DNA of 64,000 bases from Lewinellaceae bacterium (lineage in GTDB: Bacteria > Bacteroidota > Bacteroidia > Chitinophagales > Saprospiraceae), in NCBI GenBank assembly GCA_020636355.1, contig JACJYB010000005.1, positions 310,001 through 374,000 of the forward strand, written 5' to 3'. Below are positions 43,660-52,036 of the stretch, piece by piece (the stretch's first letter is position 1; each line of letters begins with the position of its first letter). The position numbers and the translations under genes are program-made. The notes beneath the pieces are model-generated. The model searched no databases and was not told where the DNA came from. It was given only the letters and a program-made list of their open reading frames with translations.

Positions 43660-44688
43660 TTAAAAACGCGGACAGAAAAAGATATTGTCTGCCTTTGGCT
43701 TTTTATAAATGCGAGCGATGTACGAAGCCGCGATCTCAATCCCTCCGACCGTCTTACTTGCAGACGAAAACTTGGAAGCATTGACATCGTAAGCCATGCC
43801 CACCCGAAACGGCCCGTAATCCATCCCAACCAATATTTCTACGGCATCTCCAAATCGGTAACCGGGTCCAAAACTGAATAAAACATTCTTTTCAGGATCC
43901 AGCAAAAACCCTACCGGTATCTGCAAAGCCGCTTCCGATGCCGGGCCAACCTTCTGAAAAAGAAAGGCCGGTGTCAACAAAAGACGATCCGATAACACGT
44001 AGTTGAATGCAGCGTGAGCCAGGAGTCGGTTCGGTTTCAGGGATCTTCCGGACTTACGAAGCGCGATATTGGGTCCGGCAATATGACCTACCGAGACTCC
44101 GATCGACATATCTAAATAATCGTTAATTACTCCTTGATAGGAAAGTCCTGCGGTGATATCGGTTTTATCCTTACCGGTTGCCTTCTTGCTTTCCTTGTCA
44201 TTCAGGTCGGATTTATCCGGGCTATTGGATCCCCCTGGCAATAATTCATCCTCAAATTTCAGGTCCTGGACGTTGCCAAAGTAGCGGAAAGACTTTCCAC
44301 CCTGCACCCCTATGGAAAATACCCGGGTGTCGTCCTTGTCCAGGCCAATGTGATAGGTGCCGCTGAGGTAAGCGCCCCCCTGGGTCAAATTACCGGCTCC
44401 GGAAACATCCTGATAGATCGTGGCGCCAATTCCTACCCAATCCTGTTTACGAAACCCGGTGATGATCGGGGCATCCACATAGAAGGATGGTGTTTGATAA
44501 GGCTCAGCGACCGAGAACCACTGGGTTCTGAAAATCCCGCCAATCCGAAAGGTACCCTCATAATTGCCTGTCATGGCCGGGTTCATCGTTAAGGGCGACA
44601 TGTAAAACTGTGAAAAATGAATATCCTGGCTCAACACAGGGAAAGCTGCCAGCAGGAAAATGCAAATTTTCAAGTAGACATTACGCAT
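43660..44688 (-). CDS. PorP/SprF-family outer-membrane protein (type IX secretion-associated)
   Basis: A 342-residue barrel protein with a signal peptide and the family signature QDIHFSQFYMSPLTMNPAMTG straight after cleavage. The C-terminal half ends with RVGMAYDVNAS...GGIEIAASY, also typical. PorP/SprF proteins accompany OmpA/PorE proteins and help export or attach surface adhesins in type IX-secreting Bacteroidota. Here it is the first gene of a PorP-OmpA-PnuC operon. Many paralogues exist per genome, so it need not be the PorP of the core machine. Confidence 0.85.
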   Translation of the reverse strand: MRNVYLKICIFLLAAFPVLSQDIHFSQFYMSPLTMNPAMTGNYEGTFRIGGIFRTQWFSVAEPYQTPSFYVDAPIITGFRKQDWVGIGATIYQDVSGAGNLTQGGAYLSGTYHIGLDKDDTRVFSIGVQGGKSFRYFGNVQDLKFEDELLPGGSNSPDKSDLNDKESKKATGKDKTDITAGLSYQGVINDYLDMSIGVSVGHIAGPNIALRKSGRSLKPNRLLAHAAFNYVLSDRLLLTPAFLFQKVGPASEAALQIPVGFLLDPEKNVLFSFGPGYRFGDAVEILVGMDYGPFRVGMAYDVNASKFSSASKTVGGIEIAASYIARIYKKPKADNIFFCPRF

Positions 44689-44706
44689 AGCATGTGTTTG
44701 TAATGC

Positions 44707-44714
44707 GAAAGATA
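44707..44714 (-). promoter_or_regulatory. Possible -7 element of the PorP/SprF operon
   Basis: The reverse strand reads TATCTTTC, one mismatch to TAnnTTTG, 18 bp before the start codon. Confidence 0.35.
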
Positions 44715-44861
44715 ATCTTTATTTGGCGAACGTGCCTATTTCTTTAACGCTTCGAGGTTTAATCCAGGTTGGTTAAACCTTTAGGAAACAGGTACCATTC
44801 CGTAAATCAACAAAAATTTAGCCGGGGATCAGCTTCGTCCGGCAGAAAATTATCCGATTGT

Positions 44862-44922
44862 CAATACTACATATAGGAATTTAATTGCGAATGAAGTATA
44901 TTGCAATACTACAAACAGGAAA
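44862..44922. promoter_or_regulatory. Repeated and palindromic motif before padR
   Basis: CAATACTACATATAGGAA (44862-44879) and CAATACTACAAACAGGAAA (44904-44922) form a direct repeat 42 bp apart. The second copy overlaps the palindrome TATTGCAATA (44899-44908, embedded in AGTATATTGCAATACT). PadR regulators commonly bind such sites in their own promoters, so this is a candidate autoregulatory operator. Confidence 0.45.
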
Positions 44923-44924
44923 TT

Positions 44925-45263
44925 ATGAAAAAATATCAGTTGGGTGAATTTGAAGAAGTGGTCTTGCTAACGGTTGGGGTACTCTATGACGAAGCGTATG
45001 GCGTGGCAATCAAGGAGGAAATTGAGACGAGGCTAGACCGTAAGGTCAGTGTGGGCGCTTTACAATCCGCCTTGCGACGCATGGAAAAGAAAGGGTATTT
45101 GACCTCCCGTGGCGGTGAACGCAATGAAATTCGCGGCGGACGGCCTAAACGTTATTTCCAGATAACGACACTAGGCCAGCGTGCACTGGAATACACCAAG
45201 GAGACCCGCGAAGCACTTTGGAATGCAATACCGCAGGCAGCACTCAAGTTAAAACTCGACTAA
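44925..45263 (+). CDS. PadR-family transcriptional regulator
   Basis: A 112-residue winged-helix protein starting MKKYQLGEFEEVVLLTVGVLYDEAYGV, the usual PadR N-terminus. ALQSALRRMEKKGYLTSRGG forms the recognition helix and wing, and GGRPKRYFQIT completes the wing. The frame extends 24 bp upstream to TTG, but the ATG fits the family. Its stop overlaps the permease start (TAATG). In Bacteroidota this pair recurs: a PadR that probably represses its own operon next to an FtsX-type permease. The inducer is unknown. Confidence 0.9.
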   Translation: MKKYQLGEFEEVVLLTVGVLYDEAYGVAIKEEIETRLDRKVSVGALQSALRRMEKKGYLTSRGGERNEIRGGRPKRYFQITTLGQRALEYTKETREALWNAIPQAALKLKLD

Positions 45264-47860
45264 TGGAAGATTTTTCAAAAAAACCACTCCCCGGGTTGCC
45301 ATTACGCATCCTGAAATGGTATTGCAATCCGGATTTCCATCCTGACATCGAGGGGGATCTCATTGAGCTGTACGAAAAACGAAAATTGGCCTCCGGTAAA
45401 AGGTTGGCAAGTATCCTGGTCTACCTTGATGTCCTTTTCTTATTCCGGCCCTCGATCATTCGTCCTTTTGTTTTGGACATCGCACCGTCCCTCATGAAGC
45501 ACAATCTAAGGATTGGGTGGCGGCACATCGCACGGGCAAAAGGTTATTCCCTGATTCACGTGGCAGGCCTGACTCTTGCACTCACGGTTGCGATGCTTAT
45601 CGCCATCTGGGTTCGGGACGAACTTAGCTTTGATCGGTTTCACCGCCACAACGACCGGATTTACAGTGTCAAGCGAAATGTTTATATGGGGGATTACATC
45701 GAGACTTCTTCCACAGTCACCTACAACATAGCAAAAGGTTTGTCCGCCTATCCCGAGGTAGCAGAAGTCAGTACCATCAGTCAAAAATGGTACCTGGTAT
45801 TTCAGAATGACCAGACAACCTTCCGGTCATGGGGTTACTTTGCCACACCTGAATTCCTGGATATGTTTTCCTGGAATCTGATCATGGGAAATCCATCCGA
45901 AGCGCTGCATCATCCGGATCAAATTGTCATTTCATCAGACCTTGCTGAAAAATATTTTGGTCCGGAATGGAGGCAAACTGCCCTGGGGCAAACCATACAG
46001 CAAAACAATCCTCCCGAACTATCCGGATACCGGGTAGCTGGTATTTTTGATCGCATTCCTGAAAATTCTTCGCTCCAATTCGATTTTCTGTTGACCTGGC
46101 AGCCGTACGAAGATCGCAACAATTGGCTGCACGACTGGAACAACAGTGGTGTTCAGCTATTTGCACTACTCAATGAAGGCGTTCAGGCCCCGGAACTAAG
46201 TACACGAATCACTAACATGCAAAATGATCATATCGAAGATTTTCGTAGCGACCTGTTTTTACAAGCTTTTAACCAGGAACATTTATACAATCGTTTCGTT
46301 GATGGAAAGCTTGCAGGTGGAAGGATTCAATACATTCAATTATTTATCCTGATCGCCATTTTTCTGTTGCTGATCGCTTCCATCAATTATTTTAATCTTA
46401 CCACAGCCCGGGCTTCGTCAAGATCTATGGAAATGGGTGTGAGAAAGGCGATCGGAGCCGAACGAAAGCATTTGTTTGCACAAGTTTACAGTGAATCCTT
46501 TTTAATATTGTTACTATCCTCCCTTTGCGCATTGAGCCTGATCATAACTGTCCTTCCTACTTTTAATACCATCACCGGTAAAAATCTAACTCTGGGCGGC
46601 TTGAGAACCGGCCAAACTTTGGCTCTGTTTGCCGGAATTACTGCCGGGACGGCTTTACTGGCAGGGGTTTTTCCAGCGATAAAAATGTCCCTAGGGTCAA
46701 CAATCCAAACGATCAAAGGCACGTATCACCCGGCTCAAAAGGCCAGCAAGACCCGACAGGTCCTTGTCATTTTCCAATTTGCAGTATCCATGGTTTTGAT
46801 GGTTGGGGCGATAACCATCCATCGCCAACTTAAGTACATTCAGAATAACCAGCAGGGTTCTGACCGGGACAATGTAGTTTCCTTGCGTTTGGAAGGTGAT
46901 CTCTATAACAAATATCCGGCATTCAAAACCGAATTACTGCGCAGTCCAAACATTACGGAAGTGACCTCCGCAGACAATAATCCGCTTTTTATTACATCAA
47001 ATACACATTCTGTTCAGTGGCCGGGAAAGGATCCCAATGTGCAATTGGATTTTCATGTGATTTATGTCGATTTTGATTTTCTCGATGTGATGAAAATGCA
47101 AATTATCGCCGGACGTGATTTCGATCCCAATTTACCGACTGATACCTTTAATTGCATTTTAAACGAAGCTGCAGTGAAAGTGATCAACCCTGAGGATCCG
47201 TTGAGTATGAACCTGAAATTTTGGGAAAAGACCGGCAAAGTAATTGGCGTCGTAAAAAATTTTCAAATGGCCTCGTTATACTCCCCGATTTCACCCACCA
47301 TTATTCAGCTGCGTCCAAGGGCCACCAATTGGGTCCTGTTCCGTACCGTTCCTGGCAGGACGCAACAAGCCGTGCAGGATTTAAAGCGCGTTTTTAAGAC
47401 TTTTAATCCGAAATATCCTCTGGAATACGAATTTCTCAATGAACAATACATGTCTACCTACCGAAGCGAATTGGTTATGGGCAAGTTGTCATCCATATTT
47501 TCTTCAATGGCCCTTTTTATTGCATTTCTGGGCTTGTTGGGCCTGGCTGTGTTTTCAAATCAGCAGCGTCTGAAAGAAATCAGTATTCGCAAAGTGATGG
47601 GCGCTTCCATCCTGGAATTATCCATCCTATTATCCAGGGATATTCTTGTACTAGTCGCCCTTGCTATTCTGATTGCAACACCCGTTTCGTATTTATTGGT
47701 CACTCATTGGCTGGCGCGTTTTAATTTTCATACGCCGGTCAATCCCGGTTTGTTTATTCTGGCTGGTACTTTTACGTTCCTCATATCGGTCGGTTCCGTC
47801 GGTTACTACATCTGGAAAGTGGCCGTGATCAATCCGATCGATGCCCTAAAACAAGAATAA
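45263..47860 (+). CDS. FtsX/MacB-type ABC permease with permease-prefix domain
   Basis: An 865-residue membrane protein. The first 90 residues (LKWYCNPDFHPDIEGDLIELYEKRK) match the permease prefix domain type 2. A membrane helix near 105, a MacB-like periplasmic domain (to about 360), three helices with the conserved EMGVRKAIGAERKHLFAQ loop near 395, a second periplasmic domain, and a final FtsX trio (EISIRKVMGASILELSILL near 770) follow. No ATPase gene is adjacent, so it is an orphan permease. Translation is coupled to padR through TAATG. The exported substrate is unknown; this group often responds to antimicrobial or envelope stress. Confidence 0.88.
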   Translation: MEDFSKKPLPGLPLRILKWYCNPDFHPDIEGDLIELYEKRKLASGKRLASILVYLDVLFLFRPSIIRPFVLDIAPSLMKHNLRIGWRHIARAKGYSLIHVAGLTLALTVAMLIAIWVRDELSFDRFHRHNDRIYSVKRNVYMGDYIETSSTVTYNIAKGLSAYPEVAEVSTISQKWYLVFQNDQTTFRSWGYFATPEFLDMFSWNLIMGNPSEALHHPDQIVISSDLAEKYFGPEWRQTALGQTIQQNNPPELSGYRVAGIFDRIPENSSLQFDFLLTWQPYEDRNNWLHDWNNSGVQLFALLNEGVQAPELSTRITNMQNDHIEDFRSDLFLQAFNQEHLYNRFVDGKLAGGRIQYIQLFILIAIFLLLIASINYFNLTTARASSRSMEMGVRKAIGAERKHLFAQVYSESFLILLLSSLCALSLIITVLPTFNTITGKNLTLGGLRTGQTLALFAGITAGTALLAGVFPAIKMSLGSTIQTIKGTYHPAQKASKTRQVLVIFQFAVSMVLMVGAITIHRQLKYIQNNQQGSDRDNVVSLRLEGDLYNKYPAFKTELLRSPNITEVTSADNNPLFITSNTHSVQWPGKDPNVQLDFHVIYVDFDFLDVMKMQIIAGRDFDPNLPTDTFNCILNEAAVKVINPEDPLSMNLKFWEKTGKVIGVVKNFQMASLYSPISPTIIQLRPRATNWVLFRTVPGRTQQAVQDLKRVFKTFNPKYPLEYEFLNEQYMSTYRSELVMGKLSSIFSSMALFIAFLGLLGLAVFSNQQRLKEISIRKVMGASILELSILLSRDILVLVALAILIATPVSYLLVTHWLARFNFHTPVNPGLFILAGTFTFLISVGSVGYYIWKVAVINPIDALKQE

Positions 47861-47931
47861 CCGGCTCCCGATCTTTGGATCATGGAGATTAAGCGGTCGA
47901 TACCCTCATTAGCTCGTCCGGATATGCCGGA

Positions 47932-48948
47932 ATGTTCCTAAATTCGGGCATGCGTGAACGAACGGCCACCCCTCTAAAAGTTGTCTGGCTCCTGGTTATC
48001 CTTGGCAGCACGCTGCGAATTTCAGCACAAAGTGAAATTGGCTCCTGGCAACGATTCTGGACGCCGGCAGATTCCTTTCATCAAGCACGGTTTTGGGTCG
48101 CTGCCGGCACCGGCACATCGCTTTATGCCGTCACGATGGTGGGACTGAATGAAGTCTGGTACAAAACGTATCCCCGCAGCAAATTCCACTTGCATAACGA
48201 CTGGGGCGAATGGAGAATGATGGACAAACTGGGCCATGCATTTACGACCTATACTGAAAGCCGGTTGTTATCCCAGGGTTCCCGCTGGACGGGAATGAAT
48301 GAGAACGCTTCCCGATGGTTAGGTACCGGTGTGGCACTGGGGCTGCAATCAAGCATCGAGTGGCTCGACGGGCATTCCAGTCAGTGGGGTTTTTCCTGGC
48401 CGGATATGGCTTTCAATGGCCTCGGTGCAATCACTTATCTTGCCCAGGATCGGTTTTGGCATGAACAACGAGTCCTCCTGAAGATCTCCAATTGGCTACC
48501 ATCCTACCCCTCACAGCCGATGGAGCAATTAGCGGGGAATTCATTGGATCAGCGGGCGGTTGACCTCTTTGGCTCAGGCTGGGGAGAACGCTATCTGAAA
48601 GATTATAACGCGCAAACAGTGTGGCTGTCTGTCAGTCCGCATGCTTTTCTTAAAAAATCCAGTTGGCCAGCCTGGTTAAATATAGCTTTCGGATACAGTG
48701 GTGAAAACATGTACGGAGGCTATGCCAATAGTTGGATATTGCCCACCGGCCAGCCAGTCCAACTCGATGAATTACGGTACCCCAGGTACAGTCAGTACGT
48801 GCTTTCCATGGATATTGACTTTACCCGAATACCCACCAGGAGTCCATTTTTAAAGGCAGTTTTTGAAGCGCTAAATGCTTTTAAAGTTCCGTTTCCCGGA
48901 CTTGAATACAATTCTTTGGGTCAATTTAAATTGGGGTGGCTCTACTGA
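47932..48948 (+). CDS. DUF2279 predicted periplasmic protein
   Basis: A 338-residue exported protein. An N-terminal hydrophobic segment (KVVWLLVILGSTLRISAQ) is a signal peptide; the start may be this ATG or the next one 18 bp downstream. The centre carries DKLGHAFTTYTESRLLSQG (near 100), the DUF2279 signature, followed by several short hydrophobic stretches. It follows the permease by 71 bp. Function is unknown; the His/Glu-rich central segment is the only hint of a functional site. Confidence 0.75.
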   Translation: MFLNSGMRERTATPLKVVWLLVILGSTLRISAQSEIGSWQRFWTPADSFHQARFWVAAGTGTSLYAVTMVGLNEVWYKTYPRSKFHLHNDWGEWRMMDKLGHAFTTYTESRLLSQGSRWTGMNENASRWLGTGVALGLQSSIEWLDGHSSQWGFSWPDMAFNGLGAITYLAQDRFWHEQRVLLKISNWLPSYPSQPMEQLAGNSLDQRAVDLFGSGWGERYLKDYNAQTVWLSVSPHAFLKKSSWPAWLNIAFGYSGENMYGGYANSWILPTGQPVQLDELRYPRYSQYVLSMDIDFTRIPTRSPFLKAVFEALNAFKVPFPGLEYNSLGQFKLGWLY

Positions 48949-49051
48949 AGACTTCCGCTTTTCCAATAGCAAGAAAGATTCAAAATGGCGCAAGTTACCT
49001 GATTTGTTAGCAGGGATTGTCTATTTTAGGGCCGAATAAAAATCTCAATAC

Positions 49052-50677
49052 ATGTCATCCAGCAATCCTCAAATAACTCCTAAAGAAGCAATCGATTCTA
49101 TTGTAAAGCATAATGAAATGGTCTGGAATGCTTCCGCGGCAACCTTGATCGAAGAAGCATTGTTGAACCGGGAAGGCGATTTGGCCGATAATGGATCCCT
49201 GACCGTAGAGACGGGAATATTTACCGGCCGGAGCCCGCAGGACCGGTATTTGGTCAAAGACGACATAACCGCGGATAAAGTTCATTGGGGAGCGCATAAT
49301 CAGGCTACTACCCCAGAGGTTTTCTACCGGTTGCTGGCTAAGATGAAGGATTACCTGAAGGGTAAAAAATTGTATGCCCGGGATGCCTACGCATGTGCAG
49401 ATAAAACCTACCGGATGAAGCTGCGCGTTATTAATACCCTGGCCTGGCATAATTTATTTGCATACAATATGTTTTTGCGCCCTTCCCCGCATAAACTATC
49501 CGACTTCAAAGCGGATTTCACCATCCTTTGTGTACCGGAATTCACCGCGGACCCGGAGAATGATGGCACCAGGTCTTCCAATTTTGTGATCGTCAACTTT
49601 ACCGAGAAAATGGTGATCATTGGAGGAACTGCCTATGCCGGCGAAATGAAAAAGTCCATATTTTCCGTGCTCAACTTCCTCTTGCCCACCGAGAAGGATG
49701 TATTCCCGATGCACTGCTCGGCAAATGTTGGCCCGGATCACGATACCGCCCTGTTTTTCGGACTTTCCGGAACCGGAAAAACTACTTTATCCGCGGATCC
49801 TCACCGCTACCTCATCGGAGACGACGAACATGGCTGGTCCGAACACTCGGTATTTAATTTTGAAGGTGGCTGCTATGCCAAAGTCATTAATCTGGATGAA
49901 GAAAAAGAACCGGACATCTATCGAGCTATCCGGTTTGGAGCTATTGTCGAGAATACGCGCTTTTTTACCGGGACCCGCAACATTGATTATACGGACAGCA
50001 GTGTAACCGAAAATACCAGGACTTCCTATCCCATTCATTTTATCCAAAATCACCTCGAACCGGCCGTTGGCGGGACCCCGCATCACGTCTTTTTCCTGAC
50101 CTGTGATGCCTACGGGGTGTTACCTCCGATAACGCGCTTGGATAAGGCGCAGGCGATGTACCATTTCCTGGCCGGATACACGGCCAAGGTTGCCGGTACC
50201 GAAGCCGGTGTAAAAGAACCACAAGCCACTTTCTCCACCTGTTATGGCGCACCTTTCATGCCGTTGCCCCCATCAACTTATGCACGCATGCTGGGCGAAC
50301 GTATGGAGAAACACAATGTCCAGGTCTGGCTGATCAACACCGGATGGACTGGCGGCCCTTACGGAGTAGGCAAACGCATTGATATCCGATATACGCGAGC
50401 AATGATCCATGCCGTTTTGGCCAATAAAATGGATAAAGTTGGTTACCGGCAACATTCGATCTTCAAGATTTCAATACCTATGCACTGCCCCGGCGTGCCT
50501 TCCTCCGTGTTAAGTCCACGTGAAACTTGGAAAAATGACCGGGCTTATTATGCACAGGCTAATAAACTGGCCATGAAGTTCATCGCAAACGATGAGAAAA
50601 TGCAGTGGAAACTGGGTTCGGACATTCTGGTCGGCCAACCGGTCCCCAATAACAGCTATGAGGTGATTTATCCTTAA
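49052..50677 (+). CDS. pckA: Phosphoenolpyruvate carboxykinase (ATP)
   Basis: A 541-residue enzyme converting oxaloacetate plus ATP to PEP, the first step of gluconeogenesis. Motifs: the P-loop GLSGTGKTTLS near residue 238, GDDEHGW near 258 with the metal-binding Asp, the FEGGCYAK loop, and the substrate segment GIFTGRSPQDRY near 55. Length equals the family standard. It would complement the amino-sugar and cytochrome/sugar oxidation genes in central carbon flow. It may be co-transcribed with the phosphoesterase 17 bp downstream. Confidence 0.96.
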   Translation: MSSSNPQITPKEAIDSIVKHNEMVWNASAATLIEEALLNREGDLADNGSLTVETGIFTGRSPQDRYLVKDDITADKVHWGAHNQATTPEVFYRLLAKMKDYLKGKKLYARDAYACADKTYRMKLRVINTLAWHNLFAYNMFLRPSPHKLSDFKADFTILCVPEFTADPENDGTRSSNFVIVNFTEKMVIIGGTAYAGEMKKSIFSVLNFLLPTEKDVFPMHCSANVGPDHDTALFFGLSGTGKTTLSADPHRYLIGDDEHGWSEHSVFNFEGGCYAKVINLDEEKEPDIYRAIRFGAIVENTRFFTGTRNIDYTDSSVTENTRTSYPIHFIQNHLEPAVGGTPHHVFFLTCDAYGVLPPITRLDKAQAMYHFLAGYTAKVAGTEAGVKEPQATFSTCYGAPFMPLPPSTYARMLGERMEKHNVQVWLINTGWTGGPYGVGKRIDIRYTRAMIHAVLANKMDKVGYRQHSIFKISIPMHCPGVPSSVLSPRETWKNDRAYYAQANKLAMKFIANDEKMQWKLGSDILVGQPVPNNSYEVIYP

Positions 50678-50694
50678 CCGGAAAAATTCAGACT

Positions 50695-51882
50695 ATGAAT
50701 AAACGCGCTGGATATCTGGGAATCATTGCCTGCATCTTCTTTCACTTGTCCCTGACCGCACAGCAACGCGTAGTCCATGGTACTGTTTTCATTGATGCCA
50801 ACGGTAATGGCAAACAGGATGCTCAGGAAGCTGGAATAAGCAATGTGGTGGTGTCGGATCAGAACCAGGTAACGCTGACCGATGCGAATGGTTCTTATTC
50901 CCTGACCAGCGATTTCCCCTACCAGACCATTCAGATTGTGCTGCCGAATGGCTATTTGGGTCAATTCTGGCATCCGCTTGAAAACCAGGTCAATTTTCCA
51001 CTTAAGGCGACAGGATCACAAGACCATTTCGTGTTTATCCACGCATCCGACTGCCACGTCGACTCGCTAAATCTTCCCAGAATGGCTCGATTTCGAACTT
51101 TACTGGACTCGATCCAACCAGCATTTGTTCTGATGAGCGGAGACCTGGTCCGGGACGCGCTGCGGGTGCCTGAGCAAGTGGCCAGAGGATATTTTGAACT
51201 TTATAAAGAACAGATCGGCCTTATATCTTGTCCTGTCTTTAGCGGGGTAGGCAATCACGAATTATTTGGTATAGAACGCGATAAATCCCTGGTCAGCTCA
51301 GATCATCCCTTGTATGGTAAAAACATGTACCGGTACTATCTCGGACCAGACTATTATGCGTTTAACTTCGGGGGGATTCATTTTGTCAGCGTTGATGCCA
51401 TGGAATATCAAAACCTCTACTATTATGGCGGAATAGACACCCTGCAACTCTCCTGGTTAAACAGAGAATTAGCAGCAACGGAAGGCAACCCTCCGGTCAT
51501 CACCTTCAACCACATACCGCTTGTTTCGCCAGGGTTCAGCTTCCAGGCTTATGATGAAGACGATTATTATGGTCCCTCCCTGTTAAGGGTGGACGGCCGG
51601 TTAAGACATCGTCATATCGTGGCCGATTACGATGCATTGAGACTTGTGATCGGAGCACATCCTTATCCTCTGGCGCTGTCAGGACATTATCATGCAGCAC
51701 AATCAGCTTCCTATGAACTTTCGGGAACGCAATTCCGTCAAACTTCAGCACTTACCCGTCCAGACCGTTTTACCTTTCACGGGTTTGAAATCAGATCCGG
51801 CTTCACCGTTTACGAAGTCATGAAAGGTGAAATAATCCGAAGCACTTTTGTTCCATTGAATTTACCGGACACTCCAAAATAA
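50695..51882 (+). CDS. Secreted calcineurin-like metallophosphoesterase
   Basis: A 395-residue exported protein (signal peptide ending LTAQ near residue 22). Residues 25-100 form a small beta domain (GTVFIDANGNGKQDAQEAGI, like the SdrD-B/CarboxypepD folds). The calcineurin fold follows: HASDCHVDS near 114 (D-x-H), MSGDLVRD near 145, GVGNHE near 182, FNHIPL near 268 and SGHYHA near 328. All metal ligands are present. The substrate, a phosphodiester or phosphomonoester outside the cytoplasm, is unknown. It lies 17 bp after pckA, with no evident functional link. Confidence 0.85.
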   Translation: MNKRAGYLGIIACIFFHLSLTAQQRVVHGTVFIDANGNGKQDAQEAGISNVVVSDQNQVTLTDANGSYSLTSDFPYQTIQIVLPNGYLGQFWHPLENQVNFPLKATGSQDHFVFIHASDCHVDSLNLPRMARFRTLLDSIQPAFVLMSGDLVRDALRVPEQVARGYFELYKEQIGLISCPVFSGVGNHELFGIERDKSLVSSDHPLYGKNMYRYYLGPDYYAFNFGGIHFVSVDAMEYQNLYYYGGIDTLQLSWLNRELAATEGNPPVITFNHIPLVSPGFSFQAYDEDDYYGPSLLRVDGRLRHRHIVADYDALRLVIGAHPYPLALSGHYHAAQSASYELSGTQFRQTSALTRPDRFTFHGFEIRSGFTVYEVMKGEIIRSTFVPLNLPDTPK

Positions 51883-52036
51883 AGCTTAAGCGGACTGTTG
51901 AATAAAGTCTCATCCAGGCTCGTAGTGAGCCATCCGGAAAATAGTGCAAACCAAATACTTTCCTTACTTTCATTTTGTTGATTCATTGTATGACCCGTCG
52001 GTAATCAATCAGGTAATGCCGACCCAAATACCAGGT

